Below are positions 56,147 to 64,000 of a stretch of DNA of 64,000 nt, in pieces. A program made the translations under genes and the position numbers. The notes below the pieces were generated by a model, which ran no database searches, was not told where the DNA came from, and saw nothing but the letters and a program-made list of their open reading frames with translations. The DNA is from Azoarcus sp. KH32C (lineage in GTDB: Bacteria; Pseudomonadota; Gammaproteobacteria; Burkholderiales; Rhodocyclaceae), in NCBI RefSeq assembly GCF_000349945.1, contig NC_020516.1, positions 4,650,001 to 4,714,000 of the forward strand. Direction: 5' to 3'. Positions within the stretch are counted from its first letter, which is position 1. Each line of letters opens with the position of its first letter.

Positions 56147-58141
56147 TTAGCGAGCCTCGACCATAGCACCATCCGCCAGCCGGGCATCGGCGCCACGCAC
56201 GGATTTCCCCATTATCGGGGAGAAGTGCAGCGGCCCGCCGGTGAAGGGCGCAAAGCCCGTGCCGAAGATCACGCCGGCGTCGGCGAGATCGGCATCGGCG
56301 ACCACCCCCTGCTCGACACAGCGCCGCGTCGCCGCGAGCAGCGGTCCGACGATACGCTGCACGAGCCCGTCCGGCACGGCCCCCGCCGCGCCCTTCTGCG
56401 GCTTGCCGTCCGCCCAGCGGTAATAGCCCTGCCCGGTCTTCTTGCCGAGATGGCCGGCACCGACGAGCTCCAGCAGCTTGCGCGGCGGCTCGGCGCCGAG
56501 TCCGGCGAGGGCCCGTCCCGCCGCGACGGCGATGTCCAGGCCCACCGTATCGACGAGCTCGACCGGCCCCATCGGCATGCCGAAGGCGAGGAGCGCGGCG
56601 TCGACCGTCTCGGGCGCGATGCCCTCGTCGACACAGCGCAGCGCCTCCAGCATGTAGGGTCCGAGCACCGCATTGACGAGGAAGCCCGGCGCGCTCTTCA
56701 CCGGCAGCGGCAGCTTGTCCAGGCGGCGCACGAAGGCCGCCGCGCGGCGCAGTGCCTCGTCGTCCGACTGTTCGCCGCGGACGACCTCGACCAGCGGCAT
56801 CAGCGCGACCGGATTGAAGAAATGGATGCCGACGAGGCGGCGTGGATCGCTGAGTCCTGTCGCTATATCCTCGATACGCAGGCTCGACGTGTTGGTCGCC
56901 AGCACCGCACCCGGCTTCGCCTTGCGCTCCAGCTCGGCGAACAAGGCGCGCTTCGCCTCCAGGTTCTCGAAGATCGCCTCGATCACCACATCCGCGCGCG
57001 CCGCGCCGTGGCCCTCGGGATCCGGGATCAGCCGGTCGAGCGCAAATCTCACCTGCCGCCGGTCGCCGCGGAACTTGCGCTCGTAGAGCTTCGCCGCCCG
57101 CGCGATCGCCGGCGCGATGCGCTCGACGGACTGGTCCTGCAGCGTCACCGTCAGGCCGGAGAACGCACACAGCGCCGCGATATCGCCGCCCATCACGCCG
57201 GCACCGACGACATGCACGTGGCGCGGCGCAAAGTCGGAGTCCTTGCCGAAGCCCTTCAGCCGCTCCTGCAGGAAGAACACGCGCACGAGGTTCTTCGCGG
57301 TCGGCGAGCGGAAGATCGCCTCCAGCGACGCGGGATGGTCGGCCGGCACCGCGAGCGCATTGCCGCCGTATTTCTGCCAGATGTCGACGATCGCGTAGGG
57401 CGCCGGGTAATGCTCGCGACTCGCCTTCACCGCGACCTGCTTGCGCGCGCCCGCCGCGACGACCGCCTTCAGCGGGCCGTTGAGCAGCCTCTGCATGAAG
57501 GGCAGCGCACGCGGCCGCTGGCCGGACAGCACCACCATGCGCGCGGCGTTCTCCATCACCCGCGGCGGCACGCATTCGTCGGCGAGCCCCATCTGCTTCG
57601 CGCGGCGCGCGTCGATGCCCTTGCCGGTGAGCATCATGTCGAGCGCGGCAGCCGGTCCGACCAGCGCCGGCAGCCGCTTCATGCCGCCCCAGCCCGGAAC
57701 GATACCGAGCATCACCTCGGGCAGCGCGAGCTTGGTGCCCGGTTCGTCGACGACGATGCGGTACCGGCACGCGAGCGCGAGTTCCAGCCCGCCGCCGAGG
57801 CAATGGCCGCGGATCAGCGCGAGCGTCGGGAACTTCAGCCGCGCGAGCCAGTTGAAGAGCTCCCAGCCGCGCTGGACGAGATCGCGCGCGCCCTCGGCGG
57901 AGTCGATGCGCGTAAATTCCTCGATGTCGGCCCCGGCGACGAAGCCGGCGGGCTTCGCCGACGCGATGATCAGCCCCTTCGGCGGATCGGCTTCGAGCGC
58001 CGCGAAGGCGCCGGCCAGCTCGTCGAGCAGCTCACGCGACAAGGTGTTCGTGCTCGCCCCGGCACGGTCGAGATACAGCCACGCGAGGCCGTCCGCATCA
58101 CCCTTGCGGACCAGCACCAGATGCTTGAAATCCGGGCTCAT
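56147..58141 (-). CDS. fadJ: Enoyl-CoA hydratase/3-hydroxyacyl-CoA dehydrogenase, FadJ/FadB type
   Basis: The 664-aa multifunctional enzyme has the crotonase domain first (FVAGADIEEFTRI, IRGHCLGGGLELALACRY, PEVMLGIVPGWGG) and the NAD dehydrogenase second (HVVGAGVMGGDIAALCAFSG, ATNTSSLRIEDIA, IHFFNPVALMPLVEVV), the FadB/FadJ order. The start MSPDFKHLVLVRKG at 58141 shares one base with the thiolase stop (TGATG). It works with the upstream thiolase in a single operon. Two such enzymes of opposite architecture occur in this window. Confidence 0.93.
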   Translation of the reverse strand: MSPDFKHLVLVRKGDADGLAWLYLDRAGASTNTLSRELLDELAGAFAALEADPPKGLIIASAKPAGFVAGADIEEFTRIDSAEGARDLVQRGWELFNWLARLKFPTLALIRGHCLGGGLELALACRYRIVVDEPGTKLALPEVMLGIVPGWGGMKRLPALVGPAAALDMMLTGKGIDARRAKQMGLADECVPPRVMENAARMVVLSGQRPRALPFMQRLLNGPLKAVVAAGARKQVAVKASREHYPAPYAIVDIWQKYGGNALAVPADHPASLEAIFRSPTAKNLVRVFFLQERLKGFGKDSDFAPRHVHVVGAGVMGGDIAALCAFSGLTVTLQDQSVERIAPAIARAAKLYERKFRGDRRQVRFALDRLIPDPEGHGAARADVVIEAIFENLEAKRALFAELERKAKPGAVLATNTSSLRIEDIATGLSDPRRLVGIHFFNPVALMPLVEVVRGEQSDDEALRRAAAFVRRLDKLPLPVKSAPGFLVNAVLGPYMLEALRCVDEGIAPETVDAALLAFGMPMGPVELVDTVGLDIAVAAGRALAGLGAEPPRKLLELVGAGHLGKKTGQGYYRWADGKPQKGAAGAVPDGLVQRIVGPLLAATRRCVEQGVVADADLADAGVIFGTGFAPFTGGPLHFSPIMGKSVRGADARLADGAMVEAR

Positions 58142-59433
58142 CACAGCGCCTCCACCAGCATCGCGCCGCCCTGCCCGCCGCCGATGCAGATGCTCGCAAT
58201 GCCGCGCCTGGCGCTCTTCCGCCGCAGCACCTCCAAGAGATGCAGCACGATGCGCGCCCCGCTCGCGCCGACCGGGTGCCCCAGCGCGATCGCGCCGCCA
58301 TCGACGTTGAGCTTCTCCTCGTCGAGCTTGCCGAGCGCGTCGTCGAGGCCCAGTTCGCTGCGGCAATAGTCGGCGTCCTCCCATGCGCGGAGACAGGCGA
58401 TCACCTGCGCGGCGAAGGCTTCGTTGATCTCCCAGGCATCGATGTCGGCGAGTTCCAGCGCGTGGCGCTGCAGGATCGGCGTCGCCGCATGCACCGGCCC
58501 GAGCCCCATCTGCGCCGGGTCGAGCCCCGCCCACTGACTGTCGACGATGCGCCCGAGCGGCGTGAGTCCGTGACGCTCGACCGCCTCGTGGGACGCGAGG
58601 ATCAGCCACGCCGCGCCGTCGGTGATCTGCGAGCTGTTGCCGGCGGTGACGCGGCCGTACTTGCGGTCGAAGAAGGGTTTCAGCTTCGCGAGGTTCTCCG
58701 GCGTCGAATCGTTCCGCACGCCGTCATCGTCGCGATACACCGTGCCGTCGCGATCGATCAGCGGCACAATCTCGCCGAAGTGTCCCCCGAAGTGACCCAT
58801 TTCGCGCGCCGCCAGCACGCGGGCGTGACTGCGTGCAGCGAAGGCGTCCATCTCGGCGCGCGAGATGCCGAAGCGATGCGCGAGGTTCTCCGCGGTCTGG
58901 CCCATCAGCTGGCCGACGATCGGATCCGTGAGTCCCTTCATGATGCCGATCACCGGCGCCAGATGGGCGGGCCGGAAGCGGCCCAGCATCGCGAGCTTCT
59001 GTCCGGCGCTTTTCGCCGCATACCAGTCCGACATCCAACGCACCATCGCGTCCGAGAACAGCAGCGGCGCACGCGACAGCGCATCGACGCCCCCCGCGAG
59101 CACGAGCTGCGAGCGTCCGGCATGAATGTTCGCAATCGCCGAATCGAGCGCCTGCATGCCGGACGCGCAGTTCCTCATCACCGTCCAACCCGGCACCTTC
59201 TGCCCGCAGCCCATGCGCAGCGCGACGACGCGGCCGATGTTGACCTCGTCCGGCGACGGGCTCGCGCAGCCGAGGATCACCTCGTCCAGTTCGTTCGGCG
59301 CGAAGCGCTGGCGGGCGAGCAGTGCCGCGCCGGCCGCGGTCGCTAGGTCCGACGCGGCGAACGGCCCCGGTGCGTTCCTCGCCTTCAGGAAAGGCGTGCG
59401 CGCACCGTCGATGATGTAGATCGTGCGAGTCAT
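58141..59433 (-). CDS. fadI: Acetyl-CoA C-acyltransferase, FadI type
   Basis: The 430-aa thiolase has the nucleophile C89 in MRNCASGMQALD, the catalytic NEAFAAQV and GHPVGASG motifs and the terminal CIGGGQGGAM. The length and the insertion before the C-terminal domain fit FadI-type long-chain thiolases. It is 4 bp downstream of the fadE stop region and overlaps fadJ by one base. Confidence 0.93.
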   Translation of the reverse strand: MTRTIYIIDGARTPFLKARNAPGPFAASDLATAAGAALLARQRFAPNELDEVILGCASPSPDEVNIGRVVALRMGCGQKVPGWTVMRNCASGMQALDSAIANIHAGRSQLVLAGGVDALSRAPLLFSDAMVRWMSDWYAAKSAGQKLAMLGRFRPAHLAPVIGIMKGLTDPIVGQLMGQTAENLAHRFGISRAEMDAFAARSHARVLAAREMGHFGGHFGEIVPLIDRDGTVYRDDDGVRNDSTPENLAKLKPFFDRKYGRVTAGNSSQITDGAAWLILASHEAVERHGLTPLGRIVDSQWAGLDPAQMGLGPVHAATPILQRHALELADIDAWEINEAFAAQVIACLRAWEDADYCRSELGLDDALGKLDEEKLNVDGGAIALGHPVGASGARIVLHLLEVLRRKSARRGIASICIGGGQGGAMLVEAL

Positions 59434-59437
59434 CCGC

Positions 59438-61936
59438 TCACTCCACCCAAGCCGCCGCCCGTTCCGCGTCCGCCGCCATCGGCCCGATCTCGGCGAGCGC
59501 CTCGCGCAGGCCGAAGTCGTAGGGGAAGTCGTCGACGCGGATCACCTTGTCGCGCAGCTCACCGCGACGCTTGAGCAGCGCGAATTCGTCGGCCGTGATC
59601 ACGCCGGCATCGAACGCACGCTCCCAGATCGCATCGACGCCGCCGCCGACCAACAGCCCCGGCTCGAAACGCCCGTCCTTCTGCGCGCGGCGCACCTTGG
59701 CCTCGATCGGCTCCGCCTCGACCGTCGCGAGGAGCGCGGCTTCGAGCGAACCGGCCGGCTCCTCGAGGTCCTTCGGCAGATACACATCGGAAGTCAGCCG
59801 GTCGCGCGTCGCCGACGGCTCGATCAGCAGCTTCGCGACCTCGTGCCCCAACTCGTCGGACGGCACGACATAGGGGCGGCCGAGCGGGAACACCACGACC
59901 CGGCGCAGCAGCCCGGCGAAGAACTTGTTCGGGAAGTTCGCGATGACGCCCTCGAACGCGTTCTGCGCCTTGAACATGCAATCCCAGATCGCCCAATGCA
60001 TCAGCGGCGCGTCGGCCGCCTGCCGGCCTTCGGCCTCGTAGCGCTTCAGCACGGCCGATGCGAGATACATCAGCGACAGGATGTCGCCCAGGCGCGCCGA
60101 CAGCTTCTCCTTGCGCTTCAGCGCACCGCCCATCGTGCCCATCGAAATGTCGGCGATGAACGCGAACGCGGTCGAAAATCGGGTCAGCTGCTGGTAATAG
60201 CGCCGCGTCTCGGGGGCGATGTCGGCGGGGACCTCGACGAAGTGCGAACCGGTGATCCCCATCACGAACGCGCGCACCGCGTTCGACACGGTGTAGCCGA
60301 TATGCCCCCAGAACGCCCTGTCGAAGAGGCCGAGATCGCCGCGCTGCGCCGCGTGCATCTCGTCAAGCACATAGGGATGGCAGCGGATCGCGCCCTGGCC
60401 GAAGAGAATGAGGCTCCTCGTCAGGATATTCGCGCCCTCGACGGTGATGCCCACCGGAATCTGCTGGTAGGCGCGGCCGAGCATGTTCTGCGGCCCCAGG
60501 CAGATGCCTTTGCCGCCGACCACGTCCATGCCGTCATTGACGGTCTGGCGCGCGCGCTCGGTGACGTGGTACTTCACGATCGCCGACACGACCGACGGCT
60601 TCTCGCCGAGGTCGATCGCACCGGCCGTCATCACGCGCGCCGCGTCGCTGAGATAGGTGTTCGCACCGATCCTCGTGAGCGCCTCCTCGACGCCCTCGAA
60701 GCGGCCGATTGCGGTCTTGAACTGGTAACGCACGCGGGCATAGGCGCCGACGGCACGGGCGGTCATCTTCTGCATGCCGGTGTTCGAACCCGGCAGCGAG
60801 ATCGAACGGCCCGCCGCGAGGCACTCCATCAGCATCCGCCAGCCCTGCCCTGCCATCTGCGGCCCGCCGATGATGAAGTCGAGCGGCATGAACACGTCGC
60901 GCCCGCGGATCGGTCCGTTCATCCACACCGCGTTGAGCGGGAAGTGGCGGCGGCCGATGCTGACGCCCGGGTGGTCGGCCGGCACCAGCGCGCAGGTGAT
61001 GCCGAGGTCCGGGTTCGCGCCGAGCAGCCCGTCCGGGTCGTATAGGCGGAACGCGAGGCCGAACACCGTGCACACCGGAGCGAGCGTGATGTAGCGCTTG
61101 TCGAAGGACACGCGCATGCCGAGCACTTCGCGTCCCTGCCACTGACCCTTGCAGACGACGCCCGAGTCGGGGATCGACGCCGCGTCCGAGCCCGCCCACG
61201 GGCTCGTCAGCGCGAAGGCCGGAATCTCCAGCCCCTTCGCGAGCCGCGGCAGGTAATGGGATTTCTGCTCGGGCGTGCCATAGTGCAGCAGCAGCTCCGC
61301 CGGGCCGAGCGAGTTCGGCACCATCACCGTCACCGCCGGCGCCGAGGAGCGCGTCGACAGCTTGGTCACGACCTGCGAATGCGCATAGGCCGAGAAGCCT
61401 TTGCCGCCGTACTCCTTCGGGATGATCATGCCGAGGAAGCCCTGTTCCTTGATGTAGCGCCAAGCTTCGGGCGACAGGTCCTGGCGCTGCGTCGCCTTCC
61501 AGTCGTCGGTCAGGCGGCACAGTTCGCTCGTCTCGTGGTCGAGGAAGGATTGCTCCTCGGCCGTGAGCTTGGGCCACGGGTACGCAAGGAGCTTCTTCCA
61601 GTCCGGCCTGCCGGCGAAGAGCTGGCCCTCCCACCACACCGTGCCCGCTTCGAGCGCGTCGCGCTCGGTCTGCGACATCGACGGCAGCGCGGCACGGAAG
61701 GCGCGGAAGATCGGCGCCGTCACGAAGCTGCGGCGCAGCGCCGGCAGCAGGAAGACGGCGACCGCCGCCGCATACAGCGCGAGCAGCACGCCCGTCACCG
61801 CCCCGCCCGCGCCGGCCGCCCAGCAGAAGCCCGCGAGCCATGCCATCCCCATCCCGGCCCAGGCAAAAAATGGCGCTCGCCCGTAGGCGAGCGCACCTGC
61901 CAAGGGAGGGAGCAAAGCGATAAACCACCAGATCAT
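59438..61936 (-). CDS. fadE: Long acyl-CoA dehydrogenase, FadE type
   Basis: FadE carries out the first FAD-dependent dehydrogenation of beta-oxidation. The 832-aa protein (start MIWWFIALLPPLAG, GAGGAG upstream) is of the long E. coli FadE type: two to three N-terminal membrane helices (about residues 1-70), then the acyl-CoA dehydrogenase core with LGMIIPKEYGGKGFSAYAHS, FALTSPWAGSDAASIPDSG and GGKGICLGPQNMLGRAYQ, and a long C-terminal extension. It is followed at 4 bp by fadI. Confidence 0.95.
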   Translation of the reverse strand: MIWWFIALLPPLAGALAYGRAPFFAWAGMGMAWLAGFCWAAGAGGAVTGVLLALYAAAVAVFLLPALRRSFVTAPIFRAFRAALPSMSQTERDALEAGTVWWEGQLFAGRPDWKKLLAYPWPKLTAEEQSFLDHETSELCRLTDDWKATQRQDLSPEAWRYIKEQGFLGMIIPKEYGGKGFSAYAHSQVVTKLSTRSSAPAVTVMVPNSLGPAELLLHYGTPEQKSHYLPRLAKGLEIPAFALTSPWAGSDAASIPDSGVVCKGQWQGREVLGMRVSFDKRYITLAPVCTVFGLAFRLYDPDGLLGANPDLGITCALVPADHPGVSIGRRHFPLNAVWMNGPIRGRDVFMPLDFIIGGPQMAGQGWRMLMECLAAGRSISLPGSNTGMQKMTARAVGAYARVRYQFKTAIGRFEGVEEALTRIGANTYLSDAARVMTAGAIDLGEKPSVVSAIVKYHVTERARQTVNDGMDVVGGKGICLGPQNMLGRAYQQIPVGITVEGANILTRSLILFGQGAIRCHPYVLDEMHAAQRGDLGLFDRAFWGHIGYTVSNAVRAFVMGITGSHFVEVPADIAPETRRYYQQLTRFSTAFAFIADISMGTMGGALKRKEKLSARLGDILSLMYLASAVLKRYEAEGRQAADAPLMHWAIWDCMFKAQNAFEGVIANFPNKFFAGLLRRVVVFPLGRPYVVPSDELGHEVAKLLIEPSATRDRLTSDVYLPKDLEEPAGSLEAALLATVEAEPIEAKVRRAQKDGRFEPGLLVGGGVDAIWERAFDAGVITADEFALLKRRGELRDKVIRVDDFPYDFGLREALAEIGPMAADAERAAAWVE

Positions 61937-62032
61937 TGTTGTCTCCTCGATCATCATCTCGGTCCGGCCGCCTCCGCTGGCGTCGCCGCGTTCTGTGCCG
62001 CGGTCGTCCGCCTGGCCGGACAGTTCGTTCCG

Positions 62033-62749
62033 CTACTGCCAGCGCTTCGCCGACCGCGCCCGCTCTTCGCCGTTCCCATCGCCATTGCTGTTCTCGCCCG
62101 GCAGCGGTGCCCGCAACCCGCCGAGCAGGAAAGACATCAGCCGTGGCATCAGGCGCTCGGGTTCGGCGTCGTCGAACTCGCCGGCAAAGAGCTGCAGCGC
62201 GTCGGTGCCGGCGATCGCATAGGACATCGCCCCCATCATGAAATGGAAGCGCCACAGGATTTCTTCCCGCGGAACGTCGGGCAGCGCGCGGTACAGCGCG
62301 GCCAGGAAGCGTTCGACGACCTCGGCGTATTCCTCGGCGAGGAACTGGCGCACGAAGCCGTTCGGTTCGGTATAGGTTCGACCGAGCAGACGCATGAAAG
62401 TGTGCCCGCCGTTCTGAGTATCGGCCGCCATCTCCAGCGCGGTGCCGAAGAAGGCTTCGACGATGCGGCTGGGCTTGAGCGGCGCGCCGTCGGCTTCCGC
62501 CTCCAGCTTGTCGAGCACCGCCAGCCGGCGGCGGTTCAGCTCGGTCAGGCGCCGCCGGAACACCTCCTGGATCAGCGCGTCCTTGGTGCCGAAGTGGTAG
62601 TTCACCGCGGCGATGTTCGCCTCGGCGCGCCCCGTGATCATGCGCATCGACGTCGCCTCGAACCCGTGCTCGACGAACAGTGCCTCGGCCGCATCGAGGA
62701 TGCGGTCGCGGGTTTCGGGGGCGGGCTGACGGCTGACGGAATCGCGCAT
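62033..62749 (-). CDS. psrA: TetR-family fatty-acid regulator, PsrA/FadR-like
   Basis: The 238-aa regulator has the N-terminal TetR helix-turn-helix (RDRILDAAEALFVEHGFEA, then NIAAVNYHFGTKDALIQEV) and a C-terminal ligand domain. PsrA proteins repress beta-oxidation genes and are released by long-chain acyl compounds. The promoter carries a CAAAC-ATTT-GTTTG box identical to the known PsrA operator form, which supports both identity and autoregulation. It lies 96 bp upstream of fadE on the same strand, so fadE-fadI-fadJ may be co-transcribed with it. The symbol is by function, not proven. Confidence 0.82.
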   Translation of the reverse strand: MRDSVSRQPAPETRDRILDAAEALFVEHGFEATSMRMITGRAEANIAAVNYHFGTKDALIQEVFRRRLTELNRRRLAVLDKLEAEADGAPLKPSRIVEAFFGTALEMAADTQNGGHTFMRLLGRTYTEPNGFVRQFLAEEYAEVVERFLAALYRALPDVPREEILWRFHFMMGAMSYAIAGTDALQLFAGEFDDAEPERLMPRLMSFLLGGLRAPLPGENSNGDGNGEERARSAKRWQ

Positions 62750-62764
62750 GAGGAAACGCCTGAA

Positions 62765-62808
62765 TCAAACATTTGTTTGAATCATACGTTTCATTAATCC
62801 AAAGTCAA
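62765..62808 (-). promoter_or_regulatory. Promoter and PsrA-type operator of the TetR regulator
   Basis: On the minus strand TTGACT (62803-62808), a 16-bp spacer and TATGAT (62781-62786) form a good sigma-70 promoter. Directly downstream lies the palindrome TCAAACATTTGTTTGA (62765-62780), matching the (G/C)AAAC-N2-4-GTTT(G/C) consensus for PsrA, placed over the expected transcription start where a repressor would block it. Confidence 0.75.
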
Positions 62809-62834
62809 GAAATTTTGATGGCCCAACGTGAGGG

Positions 62835-63248
62835 TTAGCGGATACGCCCGGCCAAGGCGCTCTTCACCGCGGAGCTCGCGTGCAGCGCGCCCAGAACGAC
62901 CACCGACTCGATCGTCGCAAGGGCCAGTTCAGGCGACACATCGGAAGCGATGCTTGCCAGGCCCAGAACCTGGATCTGGAGTTTTTGCCCGGCCTGCTGC
63001 ACGGCTTCGAGATCGGCCCGGGAATAATGCTGCAAGCCGAGCACCAGGCTCTTGCGAGCCACGGTCTGGCGCACCACGTCGGCATGCGTCGCCAGCTGAT
63101 TGCGGATCGCCGTCCGGATGAGGTCCGTACGATTGGAATAGAAGCCCTCCTGCACCAGCAAGTCGATTTGCCCCAGATCGATGAGTCCGAGATTGATCGT
63201 AATTTTTTCGGTTTCACCGACCTTCGGACGAATTTCGTGCACAGTCAT
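62835..63248 (-). CDS. Ribbon-helix-helix (CopG/NikR-like) transcriptional regulator
   Basis: The 137-aa protein starts MTVHEIRPKVGETEKI (63248) with GGGAGC upstream. Its N-terminal half has the ribbon KITINLGLIDLGQIDLLVQE followed by FYSNRTDLIRTAIRNQL, the pattern of ribbon-helix-helix DNA-binding proteins. The C-terminal half is helical and hydrophobic (VLGLASIASDVSPELALA), possibly a ligand or oligomer domain. Between its promoter and gene lies an inverted repeat. It stands between the fatty-acid regulator and a PHB-depolymerase-like esterase. The family is clear, the effector unknown. Confidence 0.82.
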   Translation of the reverse strand: MTVHEIRPKVGETEKITINLGLIDLGQIDLLVQEGFYSNRTDLIRTAIRNQLATHADVVRQTVARKSLVLGLQHYSRADLEAVQQAGQKLQIQVLGLASIASDVSPELALATIESVVVLGALHASSAVKSALAGRIR

Positions 63249-63281
63249 TTCAAGCTCCCGCCATCTATATGGATTCCGCAA

Positions 63282-63327
63282 AACATCCGCCTAGATGTTA
63301 AATTACGGGAACCGGGAGGCTTGTCAA
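63282..63327 (-). promoter_or_regulatory. Promoter and inverted-repeat operator of the ribbon-helix-helix gene
   Basis: On the minus strand TTGACA (63322-63327), a 16-bp spacer and TAATTT (63300-63305) form a promoter; immediately after it lies the perfect inverted repeat AACATC-N6-GATGTT (63282-63299). A dimeric regulator binding here would cover the transcription start, suggesting autorepression. Confidence 0.6.
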
Positions 63328-63332
63328 GCGGC

Positions 63333-63366
63333 GGCGGCGCGCGGCACGGACTCCGCGGGCGCCGCC
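63333..63366 (-). terminator. GC hairpin downstream of the esterase gene
   Basis: GGCGGCG plus CGCGG on one side pair with CCGCG plus CGCCGCC on the other with a small bulge. It lies 18 bp after the esterase stop and just before the next promoter, the expected place for a terminator, but lacks a T-tract. Confidence 0.35.
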
Positions 63367-63384
63367 GTCAGCAGCTCACGAGGC

Positions 63385-64000
63385 TCAGGCGCTACCCGCC
63401 CGCGGCAGCGAGAGGAAGAAGCGGATCATCTCCGCCGACGCGTCCGGCCCGTGGCCGTCCGTGTATGACCCGTGCGGGCTGCCGCCGGACCAGGCGTGGC
63501 CGGCGCCATGCAGCACCCACTGCTCGACCACCGGCTGGCCGGCCGCGTCGGCATAGATGGTGCGGCTGTGCGTGCGGCCGCCCGGCGCCGCTCCCTTGTG
63601 CACGCTGGCCCGCAGAGGCTGTGCATCCTGGCGGGCGCCCGCGGCCTGCTCGACGATCGCCGCGCCGTTGCCGATGGACACCGTGCGGTCTTGGTCGCCA
63701 TGAAAGACGACCGTCGGCACCCCGCGTGCGGTCCCGTTCGTCTTGCGGCCCGCTCCCCCGGACATGGCTGCGAAGGCCGAGGGCAGGTCATGCGCAGCCC
63801 CGAAGGGCAAGCCGGAATGCGCCCCGACGGCGGCGTAGAGGTCCGGGTAGAGCGTGCCCAGAATGACCGCCATCGCCGCACCGGCGGACAGCCCGGCGAC
63901 GAAGATGCGGCGCTCGTCGACGCGATGGCTCTTCGCGACCTCCCGCGTGATGCCCGCAATCAGGGAGGGTTCGCCGCGATCGCGCTTCTGGTCTTCCGCG
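63385..64000 (-). CDS. PHB-depolymerase-family esterase, partial (N-terminus outside window)
   Basis: The visible 204 codons are the C-terminal part of an alpha/beta-hydrolase of the esterase PHB depolymerase family. The nucleophile elbow GLSAGAAM is at the start of the visible region, followed by PTVVFHGDQDRTVSI with a likely catalytic Asp and LHGAGHAWSGG with the catalytic His. These enzymes cleave polyhydroxybutyrate or related esters; some act on feruloyl or acetyl esters. The start lies beyond position 64000, so signal peptide and length cannot be judged. Confidence 0.85.
   Translation of the reverse strand, partial: AEDQKRDRGEPSLIAGITREVAKSHRVDERRIFVAGLSAGAAMAVILGTLYPDLYAAVGAHSGLPFGAAHDLPSAFAAMSGGAGRKTNGTARGVPTVVFHGDQDRTVSIGNGAAIVEQAAGARQDAQPLRASVHKGAAPGGRTHSRTIYADAAGQPVVEQWVLHGAGHAWSGGSPHGSYTDGHGPDASAEMIRFFLSLPRAGSA

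Overview
The window is a GC-rich chromosomal segment of a betaproteobacterium, most likely of the Rhodocyclales (Azoarcus/Aromatoleum/Thauera type). This is inferred from protein sequence feel and gene order: pilMNOPQ-aroK-aroB-dgt-gltB-gltD diverging from the PBP1a gene, lptM-lysA next to cyaY, ubiD/ubiA/ubiC with pyrF, and ridA-recG. No rRNA, tRNA, CRISPR array, insertion sequence or prophage was recognised.

Layout. Positions 1-13878 (minus strand) carry glutamate synthase (gltB, partial gltD), a dGTPase-like gene, aroB, aroK and the type IV pilus assembly genes pilQPONM. Positions 14047-18228 hold mrcA (PBP1a), cyaY, lptM and lysA. Positions 18238-21975 hold a complete dTDP-L-rhamnose operon (rfbBACD) plus a small unknown gene. 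Positions 22109-28233 hold dacB, a DUF4870-type membrane protein, ubiD, pyrF, a small periplasmic protein, ubiA and ubiC. Positions 28362-33501 look accessory: a holin-like membrane protein, a disordered small protein, an orphan sigma-54 response regulator, a CBS-pair protein, small unknown genes, and decayed fragments of a glycosyltransferase and a DUF1328 gene. Positions 33580-38892 hold recG, ridA, fliW, SPOR and DUF2802 proteins and an ElyC-like protein.

Positions 39109-48898 are the most unusual part: a tightly packed plus-strand operon with four di-haem c-type cytochromes (two of them tandem paralogues with a MauG/RoxA-like LHNGSVP motif), a lipoprotein, a three-histidine thiol-dioxygenase-like cupin and a pirin. 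I propose it as a candidate undescribed oxidative system of the cell envelope; its substrate cannot be read from sequence.

Positions 48901-62749 (minus strand) form a large fatty-acid/acyl-CoA degradation block: enoyl-CoA hydratase, hotdog proteins, two thiolases, two multifunctional hydratase/dehydrogenases of opposite domain order, FadL, a long FadE-type acyl-CoA dehydrogenase and a PsrA/FadR-like TetR regulator with a recognisable operator. A 183-bp nested palindrome sits inside this block. The window ends with a ribbon-helix-helix regulator that has its own inverted-repeat operator and a partial PHB-depolymerase-type esterase. Together the right third suggests a cell that imports long-chain acyl compounds, oxidises them and controls this with a fatty-acid-sensing repressor; the cytochrome operon could supply oxidised fragments to it, which is a hypothesis only.
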